Assembly: GCA_032622095.1 (NCBI GenBank)
Contig: CP136063.1
Coordinates: 27,904,987 to 27,968,986 of the forward strand
Length of the DNA stretch: 64,000 nt
From: Siphonodentalium dalli
Taxonomy: Eukaryota; Mollusca; Scaphopoda; Gadilida; Siphonodentaliidae
Direction of reading: 5' to 3'
The translations under genes and the position numbers were made by a program. Below, in pieces: positions 48,873 through 63,800 of the stretch. Positions within the stretch are counted from its first letter, which is position 1, and the number at the start of each line of letters is the position of its first letter. Below the pieces are notes generated by a model. The model saw only the letters and a list, made by a program, of their open reading frames with translations, searched no databases and was not told the origin of the DNA.

Positions 48873-51800
48873 TGTTCTGGAGACCATAACTAAACATCGA
48901 TGTCAGACCTGGAGATATCATGGCGTGAAATGATTATCTGTTCTGGAGATCATAATTAAACATCGATATTTATCCTTGAGTTATTCATGGCGGGCAATGA
49001 TTATCTGTTCTGGAGACCGTCATTAAACATCGATATTTAACCTGGAGTTCTCATGACCGGCAATGACTATCTGTTCTGGAGACCATAATTAAACATCGAT
49101 ATTAATCCTTGAGTTATTCATGACGGGCACTGATTATCTGTTCTGGAGACCATAATCAAACATCGATATATAACCTTGAGTTATTCATGACGGGCACTGA
49201 TTATCTGTACTGGAGACCATAATCAAACAGCGATATTTAACCTTGAGTTATTCATGACGGGCAATGATTATCTGTTCTGGAAACCATACTTAAACATCGA
49301 TATGTATCCTTGAGTTATTCATGACGGGCACTGATTATCTGTTCTGGAAACCATAATTAAACATCGACATTTAACCTGGAGTTATTCATGGCGGGCAATG
49401 ATTATCTGTTCGGGAGATCATAATTAAAAATCGATATTTAACCTGGAGTTCTCATGACGGGCAATGAGTATCTGTTCTGGAGACCATAATTAAACATCGA
49501 TATTTAACCTGGAGTCCTCAGGACGTGCAATGATTATCTGTTCTGGAGACCATAATCAAACATCGATAATTAACCTGGAGTTCTCATGACGGGCAATGAT
49601 TATCTGTTCTGGAGACCATAATTAAACATCGATATTTAACCTGAAGTTATTCATGGCGGGCAATGATTATCTGTTATGGAGACCATAATTAAACATGGAT
49701 ATTTAACCTGGAGTTCTCATGACGGGCAATGATTATCTGTTCTGGAGACCATAACTAAACATCGATGTCAGACCTGGAGATCTCATGGCGTGCAATGATT
49801 ATCTGTTCTGGAGATGATAATTAAACATCGATATTTAACCTGGAGTTCTCATGACGGGCAATGATTATCTGTTCTGGAGACCATAACTAAACATCGATGT
49901 CAGACCTGGAGATATCATGGCGTGAAATGATTATCTGTTCTGGAGACCATAATTATACATCGATATTAATCCTTGAGTTATTCATGACGGGCACTGATTA
50001 TCTGTTCTGGAGACCATAATCAAACATCGATATATAACCTTGAGTTATTCATGACGGGCACTGATTATCTGTTCTGGAGACCATAATCAAACAGCGATAT
50101 TTAACCTTGAGTTATTCATGACGGGCAATGATTATCTGTTCTGTAGACCATAATCAAACAACGATATTTAACCTTGAGTTATTCATGACGGGCACTGATT
50201 ATCTGTTCTGGAGACTATAATCAAACATCGATATTTAACCTTGAGTTATTCATGACGGGCAATGATTATCTGTTCTGGAGACCATAATCAAACATCGATA
50301 TATAACCTTGAGTCATTCATGACGGGCAATGATTATCTGTTCTGGAGACCATAATCAAACAGCGATATTTAACCTTGAGTTATTCATGACGGGCAATGAT
50401 TATCTGTTCTGGAGACCATAATTAAACATCGATATGTATCCTTGAGTTATTCATGACGGGCACTGATTATCTGTTCTTGCGACCATAATCAAACAGCGAT
50501 ATTTAACCTTGAGTTATTCATGACGGGCACTGATTATCTGTTCTAAAGACTATAATCAAACAGCGATATTTAACCTTGAGTTATTCATGACGGGCAATGA
50601 TTACCTGTTCTGGAGACCACAATTAAACATCGTTATTTATCCTTGAGTTATTCATGACGGGCAATGATTATCTGTTCTGGAGACCATAATTAAACATCGA
50701 TATTTAACCTGGAGTTATTCATGGCGGGCAATGATTATCTGTTCTGGCGACCATAATTAAACATCGATATTTAACCTGGAGTTATTCATGACGGGCTATG
50801 ATTATCTGTTCTGGAGACCGTAATTAAACATCGATATTTAACCTGGAGTTCTCATGGCGGGCAATGACTATCTGTTCTGGAGACCATAATTAAACATCGA
50901 TATTTATCCTTGAGATATTCATGGCGTGCAATGATTATCTGTTCTGGAGACCATAATTAAACATCGATATTTAACCTGGAGTTATTCATGACGGGCAATG
51001 ATTATCTGTTCTGGAGACCATAATTAAACATCGATATTTAATCTGGAGTTCTCATGACGGGCAATGAGTATCTGTTCTGGAGACCATAATTAAACATCGA
51101 TATTTAAGCTGGAATTCTCATGACGGGCAATGATTATCTGCTCTGGAGACCATAATTAAACATCGATATTTAACCTGTAGTCCTCAGGACGGGCAATGAT
51201 TATCTGTTCTGGAGACCATAATCAAACATCGATAATTAACCTGGAGTTCTCATGACGGGCAATGATTATCTGTTCTGGAGACCATAATTAAACATCGATA
51301 TTTAACCTGGAGTTCTCATGACGGGCAATGATTATCTGTTCTGGAGACCATAATCAAACATCGATATTTAACCTGGTGTCCTCATGACGGGCAATAATTA
51401 TCTGTTCTGGAGACCATAATCAAACATCGATAATTAACCTGGTGTTCACATGGCGGGCAATGATTATCTGTTCTGATGACCATAATTAAACATCGATATT
51501 TAACCTGGAGTTCTCATGACGGCAATGATTATATGTTCTGGAGACCATAATTAAACATCGATATATAACCTGCAGTTATCATGGTGGGTAATGATTATTT
51601 GTTCTGGAGACCATAATTAAACAGCGATATTTATCCTTGAGTTATTCATGTCGGGCAATGATTATCTGTTCTGGAGACCATAATTAAACATCGATATTTA
51701 ACCTGGAGTTATTCATGGCGGGCAATGATTATCAGTTCTGGAGACCATAATTAAACATCGATATTTAACCTGGAGTTATTCATGACGGTCAATGATTATC

Positions 51801-51933
51801 TGTTCTGGAGACCGTAATTAAACATCGATATTTAACCTGGAGTTCTCATGGCGGGCAATGATTATCTGTTCTGCAGACCATAATTAAACATCGATATTTA
51901 TCCTTGAGTTATTCATGGCGTGCAATGATTATC
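48873..51933 (+). repeat. 3128-bp segmental duplication, copy B (one monomer deleted)
   Basis: Same order of variant monomers as 45745-48872. One 67-bp unit ('ggagaccatacttaaacatcg...', present at about 47025-47085 in copy A) is missing near 50131, so downstream landmarks are shifted by 67 bp. Other differences are sparse single bases. From 51934 a partial re-duplication follows at offset 994 bp (15 monomers; 'taatctgg' at 51039 and 52033), then 1258 bp (19 monomers) to 53291. Confidence 0.88.
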
Positions 51934-53849
51934 TGTTCTGGAGACCATAATTAAACATCGATATTTAACCTGGAGTTATTCATGACGGGCAATGATTATC
52001 TGTTCTGGAGACCATAATTAAACATCGATATTTAATCTGGAGTTCTCATGACGGGCAATGAGTATCTGTTCTGGAGACCACAATTAAACATCGATATTTA
52101 AGCTGGAGTTCTCATGACGGGCAATGATTATCTGCTCTGGAGACCATAATTAAACATCGATATTTAACCTGTAGTCCTCAGGACGGGCAATGATTATCTG
52201 TTCTGGAGACCATAATCAAACATCGATAATTAACCTGGAGTTCTCATGACGGGCAATGATTATCAGTTCTGGAGACCATAATTAAATATCGATATTTAAC
52301 CTGGAGTTCTCATGACGGGCAATGATTATCTGTTCTGGAGACCATAATCAAACATCGATATTTAACCTGGAGTCCTCATGGCGGGCAATGATTATCTGTT
52401 CTGGAGACCATAATCAAACATCGATATTTAACCTGGAGTCCTCATGACGGGCAATGATTATCTGTTCTGGAGACCATAATCAAACATCGATAATTAACCT
52501 GGTGTTCTCATGGCGGGAAATGAGTATCTGTTCTGAAGACCATAATTAAACATCGATATTTAACCTGGTGTTCTCATGGCGGGAAATGAGTATCTGTTCT
52601 GGAGAACATAATCAAACATCGATATTTAACCTGTTGTTCTCATGGCGGGCAATGATTATCTGTTATGGAGACCATAATTAAACATCGATATTTAACCTGT
52701 AGTTCTCATGACGGGCAATGATTATCTGTTCTGGAGACCATAATTAAACATCGATATTTAACCTGGTGTTCTCATGGCGGGCAATGATTATCTGTTCTGA
52801 AGACAATAATTAAACATCGATATTTAACCTGGAGTTCTCATGACGGGCTATGATTATCTGTTCTGGAGACCATAATTAGACATCGATAATTAACCTGGAG
52901 TTATTCATGACGGGCAATGATTATCTGTTCTGGAGACCATAACTAAAGATCGATATTTAATCTGGAGTTCTCATGACGGGCAATGATTATCTGTTCTGGA
53001 GACCATAATTAAACATCGATAATTAACCTGGAGTTATTCATGACGGGCAATGATTATCTGTTCTGGAGACCATAATTAAACATCGATATTTAACCTGGAG
53101 TTCTCATGACGGGCAATGATTATCTGTTCTGGAGACCATAATTAAACATCGATAATTATCCTTGAGTTATTCATGGCGTGCAATGATTATATGTTCTGGA
53201 GACCATAATTAAACATCGATATTTAACCTGGAGTTATTCATGACGGGCAATGATTATCTGTTCTGGAGACCATAATTAAACATTGATATTTAATCTGGAG
53301 TTCTCATGACGGGCAATGAGTATCTGTTCTGGAGACCATTATTAAACATCGATATTTAAGCTGGAGTTCTCATGACGGGCAATGATTATCTGCTCTGGAG
53401 ACCATAATTAAACATCGATATTTAACCTGTAGTCCTCAGGACGGGCAATGATTATCTGTTCTGGAGACCATAATCAAACATCGATAATTAACCTGGAGTT
53501 CTCATGACGGGCAATGATTATCTGTTCTGGAGACCATAATTAAATAACGATATTTAACCTGGAGTTCTCATGACGGGCAATGATTATCTGTTCTGGAGAC
53601 CATAATCAAACATCGATATTTAACCTGGTGTCCTCATGACGGGCAATAATTATCTGTTCTGGAGACCATAATCAAACATCGATATTTAACCTGTAGTTAT
53701 TCATGACGGGCAATGATTATCTGTTCTGGAGACCATAATTAAACATCGATATTTAACCTGTAGTTATTCATGACGGGCAATGATTATCTGTTCTGGAGAC
53801 CATAATTAAACATCGATATTTAACCTGGAGTTCTCATGACGGGCAATGA

Positions 53850-56800
53850 TTATATGTTCTCGAGACCATAATTAAACATCGATATATAACTTGGAGTTCT
53901 CATGGTGGGTAATGATTATCGGTTCTGGAGACCATAATTAAACAGCGATATTTATCCTTGAGTTATTCATGTCGGGCAATGATTATCTGTTCTGCAGACC
54001 GTATTTAAACATCGATATTTAACCTGGAGTTCTCATGACGGGCAATGACTATCTGTTCTGGAGACCATAATCAAACATCGATATTTAAGCTTTATTTATT
54101 CATGACGGGCACTGATTATCTGTTCTGGAGACCATAATCAAACAGCGATATTAACCTTGAGTTATTCATGACGGGCAATGATTATCTGTTCTGGAGACCA
54201 TAATTAAACATCGATATTTATCCTTGAGTTATTCATGACGGGCACTGATTATCTGTTCTGGAGACCATAATCAAACAGCGATATTTAACCTTGAGTTATT
54301 CATGACGGGCAATGATTATCTGTTCTGGAGACCATAATCAAACAGCGATATTTAACCTTGAGTTATGCATGACGGGCAATGATTATCTGTTCTGGAGACC
54401 ATAATTAAACATCGATATTTATCCTTGAGTTATTCATTACGGGCAATGATTATCTGTTCTGGAGACCATAATTAAACATCGATATTTAACCTGGAGTTAT
54501 TCATGGCGGACAATGATTATTTGCTCTGGAGACCATAATTAAACATCGATATTTAACCTGGAGTTTTTCATTGCGGGCAATGATTATCTGTTCTGGAGAC
54601 CATAATTAAACATCGATGTTTAACCTGGATTTATTCATGACGGGCAATGATTATCTGTTCTGGAGACCATATTTAAAAATCGATATTTAACCTGGAGTTC
54701 TCATGGCGGGCAATGATTATCTGTTCTGGAGACCATAATTAAACATCGATATTTATCCTTGAGTTATTCATGGCGGGCAATGATTATCTGTTCTGGAGAC
54801 CATAATTAAACATCGATATTTAACCTGGAGTTATTCATGACGGGCAATGATTATCTGTTCTGGAGACCATAATTAGACATCGATATTTAACCTTGAGTTC
54901 TCATGGCGGGCAATGATTATCTGTTTTGGAGACCATAATTAAACATCGATATTTATCCTTGAGTTATTCATGACGGGCAATGATTATCTGTCCTGGAGAC
55001 CATAATTAAACATCGATATTTAACCTGGAGTTATTCATGTCGGGCAATGATTATCTGTTCTGGAGACGATAATTAAACATCGATATTTAACCTGGAGATC
55101 TCATGACGGGCAATGATTATCTGTTCTGGAGACCAGAATTAAACATCGATATTTAACCTGGAGTTCCTCGTGACGGGCAATGATTATCTGTTCTGGAGAC
55201 CATAATTAAACATCGATATTTAATCTGGAGTTCCTCGTGACGGGCAATGATTGTCTGTTCTGAAGACCATAATTAAACATCGATAATTAACCTTGAGTTA
55301 TTCATGACGGACAATGATTATCTGTTCTGGAGACCATAATTAAACATCGATATTTAACCTGGAGTTATTCATGTCGGGCAATGATTATCTGTTCTGGAGA
55401 CGATAATTAAACATCGATATTTAACCTGGAGTCCTCATGACGGGCAATGAGTATCTGTTCTGGAGACCATAATTAAACATCGATATTTAACCTGGAGTTC
55501 TCATCACGGGCAATGATTATCTGTTCTGGAGACCATAATTAAACATCGATATTTAACCTGGAGTTCTCATGACGGGCAATGATTATCTGTTCTGGAGACC
55601 ATAATTAAACATCGATATTTAACCTGGAGTTCTCATGGCGGGCAATGGTTATCTGTTCTAAAGACCATAATTAAACATCGATATTTAACCTGGAGTACTC
55701 ATGACGGGCAATGATTATCTGTTCTGGAGACCATAGTTAAATATCGATAATTAACCTTGAGTTATTCATGACGGGCAATGACTATCTGTTCTGGAGACCA
55801 TAATTAAAGATCGATATTTAACCTGGAGTTATTCATGACGGGCAATGATTATCTGTTCTGGAGACCATAATTAAACAGCGATATTTATCCTTGAGTTATT
55901 CATGTCGGGCAATGATTATCTGTTCTGGAGACCGTAATTAAACATCGATATTTAACCTGGAGTTCTCATGACGGGCAATGACTATCTGTTCTGGAGACCA
56001 TAATCAAACATCGATATTTAAGCTTGAGTTATTCATGACGGGCACTGATTATCTGTTCTGGAGACCATAATCAAACAGCGATATTAACCTTGAGTTATTC
56101 ATGACGGGCAATGATTATCTGTTCTGGAGACCATAATTAAACATCGATATTTATCCTTGAGTTATTCATGACGGGCACTGATTATCTGTTCTGGAGACCA
56201 TAATCAAACAGCGATATTTAACCTTGAGTTATTCATGACGGGCAATGATTATCTGTTCTGGAGACCATAATCAAATAGCGATATTTAACCTTGAGTTATG
56301 CATGACGGGCAATGATTATCTGTTCTGGAGACCATTATTAAACATCGATATTTATCCTTGAGTTATTCATTACGGGCAATGATTATCTGTTCTGGAGACC
56401 ATAATTAAACATCGATATTTAACCTGGAGTTATTCATGGCGGACAATGAGTATTTGCTCTGGAGACCATAATTAAACATCGATATTTAACCTGGAGTTAT
56501 TCATGGCGGGCAATGATTATCTGTTCTGGAGACCATAATTAAACACCGATATTTAACCTGTATTTATTCATGACGGGTAATGATTATCTGTTCTGGAGAC
56601 CATATTTAAAAATCGATATTTAACCTGGAGTTCTCATGGCGGGCAATGATTATCTGTTCTGGAGACCATAATTAAACATCGATATTTATCCTTGAGTTAT
56701 TCATGGCGGGCAATGATTATCTGTTCTGGAGACCATAATTAAACATCGATATTTAACCTGGAGTTATTCATGACGGGCAATGATTATCTGTTCTGGAGAC

Positions 56801-59735
56801 CATAATTAGACATCGATATTTAACCTTCAGTTCTCATGGCGGGCAATGATTATCTGTTTTGGAGACCATAATTAAACATCGATATTTATCCTTGAGTTAT
56901 TCATGGCGGGCAATGATTATCTGTTCTGTAGACCGTAATTAATCATCGATATTTAACCTGGAGATCGCATGACGGGCAATGATCTGGAAACCATAATTAA
57001 ACATCGATATTTAACCTGGAGTTCCTCATGACGGGCAATGATTATCTGTTCTGAAGACCATAATTAAACATCGATAATTAACCTTGAGTTATTCATGACG
57101 GGCAATGATTATCTGTCCTGGAGACCATAATTAAACATCGATATTTAACCTGGAGTTATTCATGTCGGGCAAGGTTTATCTGTTCTGGAGACGATAATTA
57201 AACATCGATATTTAACCTGGAGATCTCATGACGGGCAATGATTGTCTGTTCTGGAGACCATAATCAAACATCGATATATAACCTGGAGTTCTCATGGTGG
57301 GTAATGATTATCTGTTCTGGAGACCATAATTAAACAGCGATATTTATCCTTGAGTTATTCATGTCGGGCAATGATTATCTGTTCTGGAGACCGTATTTAA
57401 ACATCGATATTTAACCTGGAGTTCTCATGACGGGCAATGACTATCTGTTCTGGAGACCATAATCAAACATCGATATTTAAGCTTGAGTTATTCATGACGG
57501 GCACTGATTATCTGTTCTGGAGACCATAATCAAACAGCGATATTAACCTTGAGTTATTCATGACGGGCAATGATTATCTGTTCTGGAGACCATAATTAAA
57601 CATCGATATTTATCCTTGAGTTATTCATGACGGGCACTGATTATCTGTTCTGGAGACCATAATCAAACAGCGATATTTAACCTTGAGTTATTCATGACGG
57701 GCACTGATTATATGTTCTGGAGACCATAATCAAACAGCGATATTTAACCTTGAGTTATGCATGACGGGCAATGATTATCTGTTCTGGAGACCATAATTAA
57801 ACATCGATATTTATCCTTGAGTTATTCATTACGGGCAATGATTATCTGTTCTGGAGACCATAATTAAACATCGATATTTAACCTGGAGTTATTCATGGCG
57901 GACAATGATTATTTGCTCTGGAGACCATAATTAAACATCGATATTTAACCTGGAGTTTTTCATGGCGGGCAATGATTATCTGCTCTGGAGACCATAATTA
58001 AACATCGATATTTAACCTGGATTTATTCATGACGGGCAATGATTATCTGTTCTGGAGACCATATTTAAAAATCGATATTTAACCTGGAGTTCTCATGGCG
58101 GGCAATGATTATCTGTTCTGGAGACCATAATTAAACATCGATATTTATCCTTGAGTTATTCATGGCGGGCAATGATTATCTGTTCTGGAGACCATAATTA
58201 AACATCGATATTTAACCTGGAGTTATTCATGACGGGCAATGATTATCTGTTCTGGAGACCATAATTAGACATCGATATTTAACCTTGAGTTCTCATGGCG
58301 GGCAATGATTATCTGTTTTGGAGACCATAATTAAACATCGATATTTATCCTTGAGTTATTCATGACGGGCAATGATTATCTGTCCTGGAGACCATAATTA
58401 AACATCGATATTTAACCTGGAGTTATTCATGTCGGGCAATGATTATCTGTTCTGGAGACGATAATTAAACATCGATATTTAACCTGGAGATCTCATGACG
58501 GGCAATGATTATCTGTTCTGGAGACCATAATTAAACATCGATATTTAACCTGGAGTTCCTCGTGACGGGCAATGATTATCTGTTCTGGTGACCATAATTA
58601 AACATCGATATTTAACCTGGAGTTCCTCGTGACGGGCAATGATTATCTGTTCTGAAGACCATAATTAAACATCGATAATTAACCTTGAGTTATTCATGAC
58701 GGACAATGATTATCTGTTCTGTAGACCATAATTAAACATCGATATTTAACCTGGAGTTATTCATGTCGGGCAATGATTATCTGTTCTGGACACGATAATT
58801 AAACATCGATATTTAACCTGGAGTCCTCATGACGGGCAATGAGTATCTGTTCTGGAGACAATAATTAAACATCGATATTTAACCTGGAGTTCTCATGACG
58901 GGCAATGATTATCTGTTCTGGGGACCATAATTAAACATCGATATTTAACCTGGAGTTCTCATGACGGGCAATGATTATCTGTTCTGGAGACCATAATTAA
59001 ACATCGATATTTAACCTGGAGTTCTCATGGCGGGCAATGGTTATCTGTTCTAAAGACCATAATTAAACATCGATATTTAACCTGGAGTACTCATGACGGG
59101 CAATGATTATCTGTTCTGGAGACCATAGTTAAATATCGATAATTAACCTTGAGTTATTCATGACGGGCAATGACTATCTGTTCTGGAGACCATAATTAAA
59201 GATCGATATTTAACCTGGAGTTATTCATGACGGGCAATGATTATCTGTTCTGGAGACCATAATTAAACAGCGATATTTATCCTTGAGTTATTCATGTCGG
59301 GCAATGATTATCTGTTCTGGAGTCCGTAATTAAACATCGATATTTAACCTGGAGTTCTCATGACGGGCAATGACTATCTGTTCTGGAGACCATAATCAAA
59401 CATCGATATTTATGCTTGAGTTATTCATGACGGGCACTGATTATCTGTTCTGGAGACCATAATCAAACAGCGATATTAACCTTGAGTTATTCATGACGGG
59501 CAATGATTATCTGTTCTGGAGACCATAATTAAACATCGATATTTATCCTTGAGTTATTCATGACGGGCACTGATTATCTGTTCTGGAGACCATAATCAAA
59601 CAGCGATATTTAACCTTGAGTTATTCATGACGGGCACTGATTATCTGTTCTGGAGACCATAATCAAATAGCGATATTTAACCTTGAGTTATGCATGACGG
59701 GCAATGATTATCTGTTCTGGAGACCATAATTAAAC
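53850..59735 (+). repeat. 3392-bp (51-monomer) duplication with nested 1933-bp duplication
   Basis: Offset 3392 is shown by 'ggtgggtaatg' (53904 and 57296), the one-base-deleted 'gcgatattaacc' (54145 and 57537, 56078 and 59470) and paired 'gagttcctcgtg' monomers (55161/55228 and 58553/58620). Inside each copy the 'gcgatattaacc' block repeats at 1933 bp (29 monomers), so a 1933-bp duplication came first and the 3392-bp one copied it. Edges are approximate. Confidence 0.85.
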
Positions 59736-60883
59736 ATCGATATTTAACCTGGAGTTCCTCGTGACGGGCAATGATTATCTGTTCTGAAGACCATAATTAA
59801 ACATCGATAATTAACCTTGAGTTATTCATGACGGACAATGATTATCTGTTCTGTAGACCATAATTAAACATCGATATTTAACCTGGAGTTATTCATGTCG
59901 GGCAATGATTATCTGTTCTGGAGACGATAATTAAACATCGATATTTAACCTGGAGTCCTCATGACGGGCAATGAGTATCTGTTCTGGAGACAATAATTAA
60001 ACATCGATATTTAACCTGGAGTTCTCATGACGGGCAATGATTATCTGTTCTGGGGACCATAATTAAACATCGATATTTAACCTGGAGTTCTCATGACGGG
60101 CAATGATTATCTGTTCTGGAGACCATAATTAAACATCGATATTTAACCTGGAGTTCTCATGGCGGGCAATGGTTATCTGTTCTAAAGACCATAATTAAAC
60201 ATCGATATTTAACCTGGAGTACTCATGACGGGCAATGATTATCTGTTCTGGAGACCATAGTTAAATATCGATAATTAACCTTGAGTTATTCATGACGGGC
60301 AATGACTATCTGTTCCGGAGACCATAATTAAAGATCGATATTTAACCTGGAGTTATTCATGACGGGCAATGATTATCTGTTCTGGAGACCATAATTAAAC
60401 AGCGATATTTATCCTTGAGTTATTCATGTCGGGCAATGATTATCTGTTCTGGAGTCCGTAATTAAACATCGATATTTAACCTGGAGTTCTCATGACGGGC
60501 AATGACTATCTGTTCTGGAGACCATAATCAAACATCGATATTTATGCTTGAGTTATTCATGACGGGCACTGATTATCTGTTCTGGAGACCATAATCAAAC
60601 AGCGATATTAACCTTGAGTTATTCATGACGGGCAATGATTATCTGTTCTGGAGACCATAATTAAACATCGATATTTATCCTTGAGTTATTCATGACGGGC
60701 ACTGATTATCTGTTCTGGAGACCATAATCAAACAGCGATATTTAACCTTGAGTTATTCATGACGGGCACTGATTATCTGTTCTGGAGACCATAATCAAAT
60801 AGCGATATTTAACCTTGAGTTATGCATGACGGGCAATGATTATCTGTTCTGGAGACCATAATTAAACATCGATATTTATCCTT
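58620..60883 (+). repeat. 1132-bp (17-monomer) tandem duplication
   Basis: Copy 1 is about 58620-59751 and copy 2 about 59752-60883. Landmarks at offset 1132 are 'gagttcctcgtg' (58620, 59752), 'ggggaccata' (58920, 60052) and 'gcgatattaacc' (59470, 60602). Few differences are visible between copies, suggesting one of the youngest events in the array. Confidence 0.87.
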
Positions 60884-63800
60884 GAGTTATTCATTACGGG
60901 CAATGATTATCTGTTCTGGAGACCATAATTAAACATCGATATTTAACCTGGAGTTATTCATGGCGGACAATGATTATTTACTCTGGAGACCATAATTAAA
61001 CATCGATATTTAACCTGGAGTTATTCATGGCGGGCAATGATTATCTGTTCTGGAGACCATAATTAAACACCGATATTTAACCTGAGTTATTCATAACGGG
61101 TAATGATTATCTGTTCTGGAGACCATATTTAAAAATCGATATTTAACCTGGAGTTCTCATGGCGGGCAATGATTATCTGTTCTGGAGACCATAATTAAAC
61201 ATCGATATTTATCCTTGAGTTATTCATGGCGGGCAATGATTATCTGTTCTGGAGACCATAATTAAACATCGATATTTAACCTGGAGTTATTCATGACGGG
61301 CAATGATTATCTGTTCTGGAGACCATAATTAGACATCGATATTTAACCTTCAGTTCTCATGGCGGGCAATGATTATCTGTTCTGGAGACCATAATTAAAC
61401 ACCGATATTTAACCTGTATTTATTCATGACGGGTAATGATTATCTGTTCTGGAGACCATATTTAAAAATCGATATTTAACCTGGAGTTCTCATGGCGGGC
61501 AATGATTATCTGTTCTGGAGACCATAATTAAACATCGATATTTATCCTTGAGTTATTCATGGCGGGCAATGATTATCTGTTCTGGAGACCATATTTAAAA
61601 ATCGATATTTAACCTGGAGTTCTCATGGCGGGCAATGATTATCTGTTCTGGAGACCATAATTAAACATCGATATTTATCCTTGAGTTATTCATGGCGGGC
61701 AATGATTATCTGTTCTGTAGACCGTAATTAAACATCGATATTTAACCTGGAGATCTCATGACGGGCAATGATCTGGAGACCATAATTAAACATCGATATT
61801 TAACCTGGAGTTCCTCATGACGGGCAATGATTATCTGTTCTGAAGACCATAATTAAACATCGATAATTAACCTTGAGTTATTCATGACGGGCAATGATTA
61901 TCTGTCCTGGAGACCATAATTAAACATCGATATTTAACCTGGAGTTATTCATGTCGGGCAAGGTTTATCTGTTCTGGAGACGATAATTAAACATCGATAT
62001 TTAACCTGGAGATCTCATGACGGGCAATGATTGTCTGTTCTGGAGACCATAATCAAACATCGATAATTAACCTTGAGTTATTCATGACGGACAATGATTA
62101 TCTGTTCTGGAGACCATAATTAAACATCGATATTTAACCTGGAGTTATTCATGTCGGGCAATGATTATCTGTTCTGGAGACGATAATTAAACATCGATAT
62201 TTAACCTGGAGTCCTCATGATGGGCAATGAGTATCTGTTCTGGAGACCATAATTAAACATCGATATTTAACCTGGAGTTCTCATGACGGGCAATGATTAT
62301 CTGTTCTGGAGACCATAATTAAACATCGATATTTAACCTGGAGTTCTCATGACGGGCAATGATTATCTGTTCTGGAGACCATAATTAAACATCGATATTT
62401 AACCTGGAGTTCTCATGGCGGGCAATTGTTATCTGTTCTAAAGACCATAATTAAACATCGATATTTAACCTGGAGTCCTCATGATGGGCAATGATTATCT
62501 GTTCTGCAGACCATAGTTAAATATCGATAATTAACCTTGAGTTATTCATGACGGGCAATGACTATCTGTTCTGGAGACCATAATTAAAGATCGATATTTA
62601 ACCTGGAGTTATTCATGACGGGCAATGATTATCTGTTCTGGAGACCATAATTAAACAGCGATATTTATCATTGAGTTATTCATGTCGGGCAATGATTATC
62701 TGTTCTGGAGACCGTAATTAAACATCGATATTTAAGCTTGAGTTCTCATGACGGGCAATGACTATCTGTTCTGGAGACCATAATCAAACATCGATATTTA
62801 AGCTTGAGTTATTCATGGCGTGCAATGATTATCTGTTCTGGAGACCATAATTAAACATCGATATTTAACCTGGAGTTATTCATGACGGGCAATGATTATC
62901 TGTTCTGGAGACCATAATTAAACATCGATGTTTAACCTGGAGTTCTCATGACGGGCAATGACTCTCTGTTCTGGAGACCATAATCAAACATCGATATTTA
63001 ACCTGGATTTATTCATGACGGGCAATGATTATCTGTTCTGGAGACCATAATTAAACATCGATATTTAACCTGGAGTTCTCATGGCGGGCAATGATTATCT
63101 GTTCTGGAGACCATAATTAAACATCGATATTTATCCTTCAGTTATTCATGGCGGGCCATGATTATCTGTTCTGGAGACCATAATTAAACATCGATATTTT
63201 ACCTGGAGTTATTCATGACGGGCAATGATTATCTGTACTGGAGACCATAATTAGACATCGATATTTAACCTTGAGTTCTCATGGCGGGCAATGATTATCT
63301 GTTCTGGAGACCATAATTAAACATCGATATTTATCCTTGAGTTATTCATGGCGGGCAATGATTATCTGTTCTGTAGACCGTAATTAAACATCGATATTTA
63401 ACCTGGAGATCTCATGACGGGCAATGATTATCTATTCTGGAGACCATAATTAAACATCGATATTTAACCTGGAGTTCCTCGTGACGGGCAATGATTATCT
63501 GTTCTGAAGACCATAATTAAACATCGATATTTAACCTGGAGTTCGTCATGGCGGGCAATGATTATCTGTTCTGAAGACCATAATTAAACATCGATATTTA
63601 ACCTGGAGTTCCTCATGGCGGGCAATGATTATCTGTTCTGAAGACCATAATTAAACATCGATATTTAACCTGGAGTTATTCATGACGGGCAATGATTATC
63701 TGTTCTGGAGACCATAATTAAACATCGATATTTAACCTGGAGTTCTCATGACGGGCAATGATTATATGTTCTCGAGACCATAATTAAACATCGATATATA

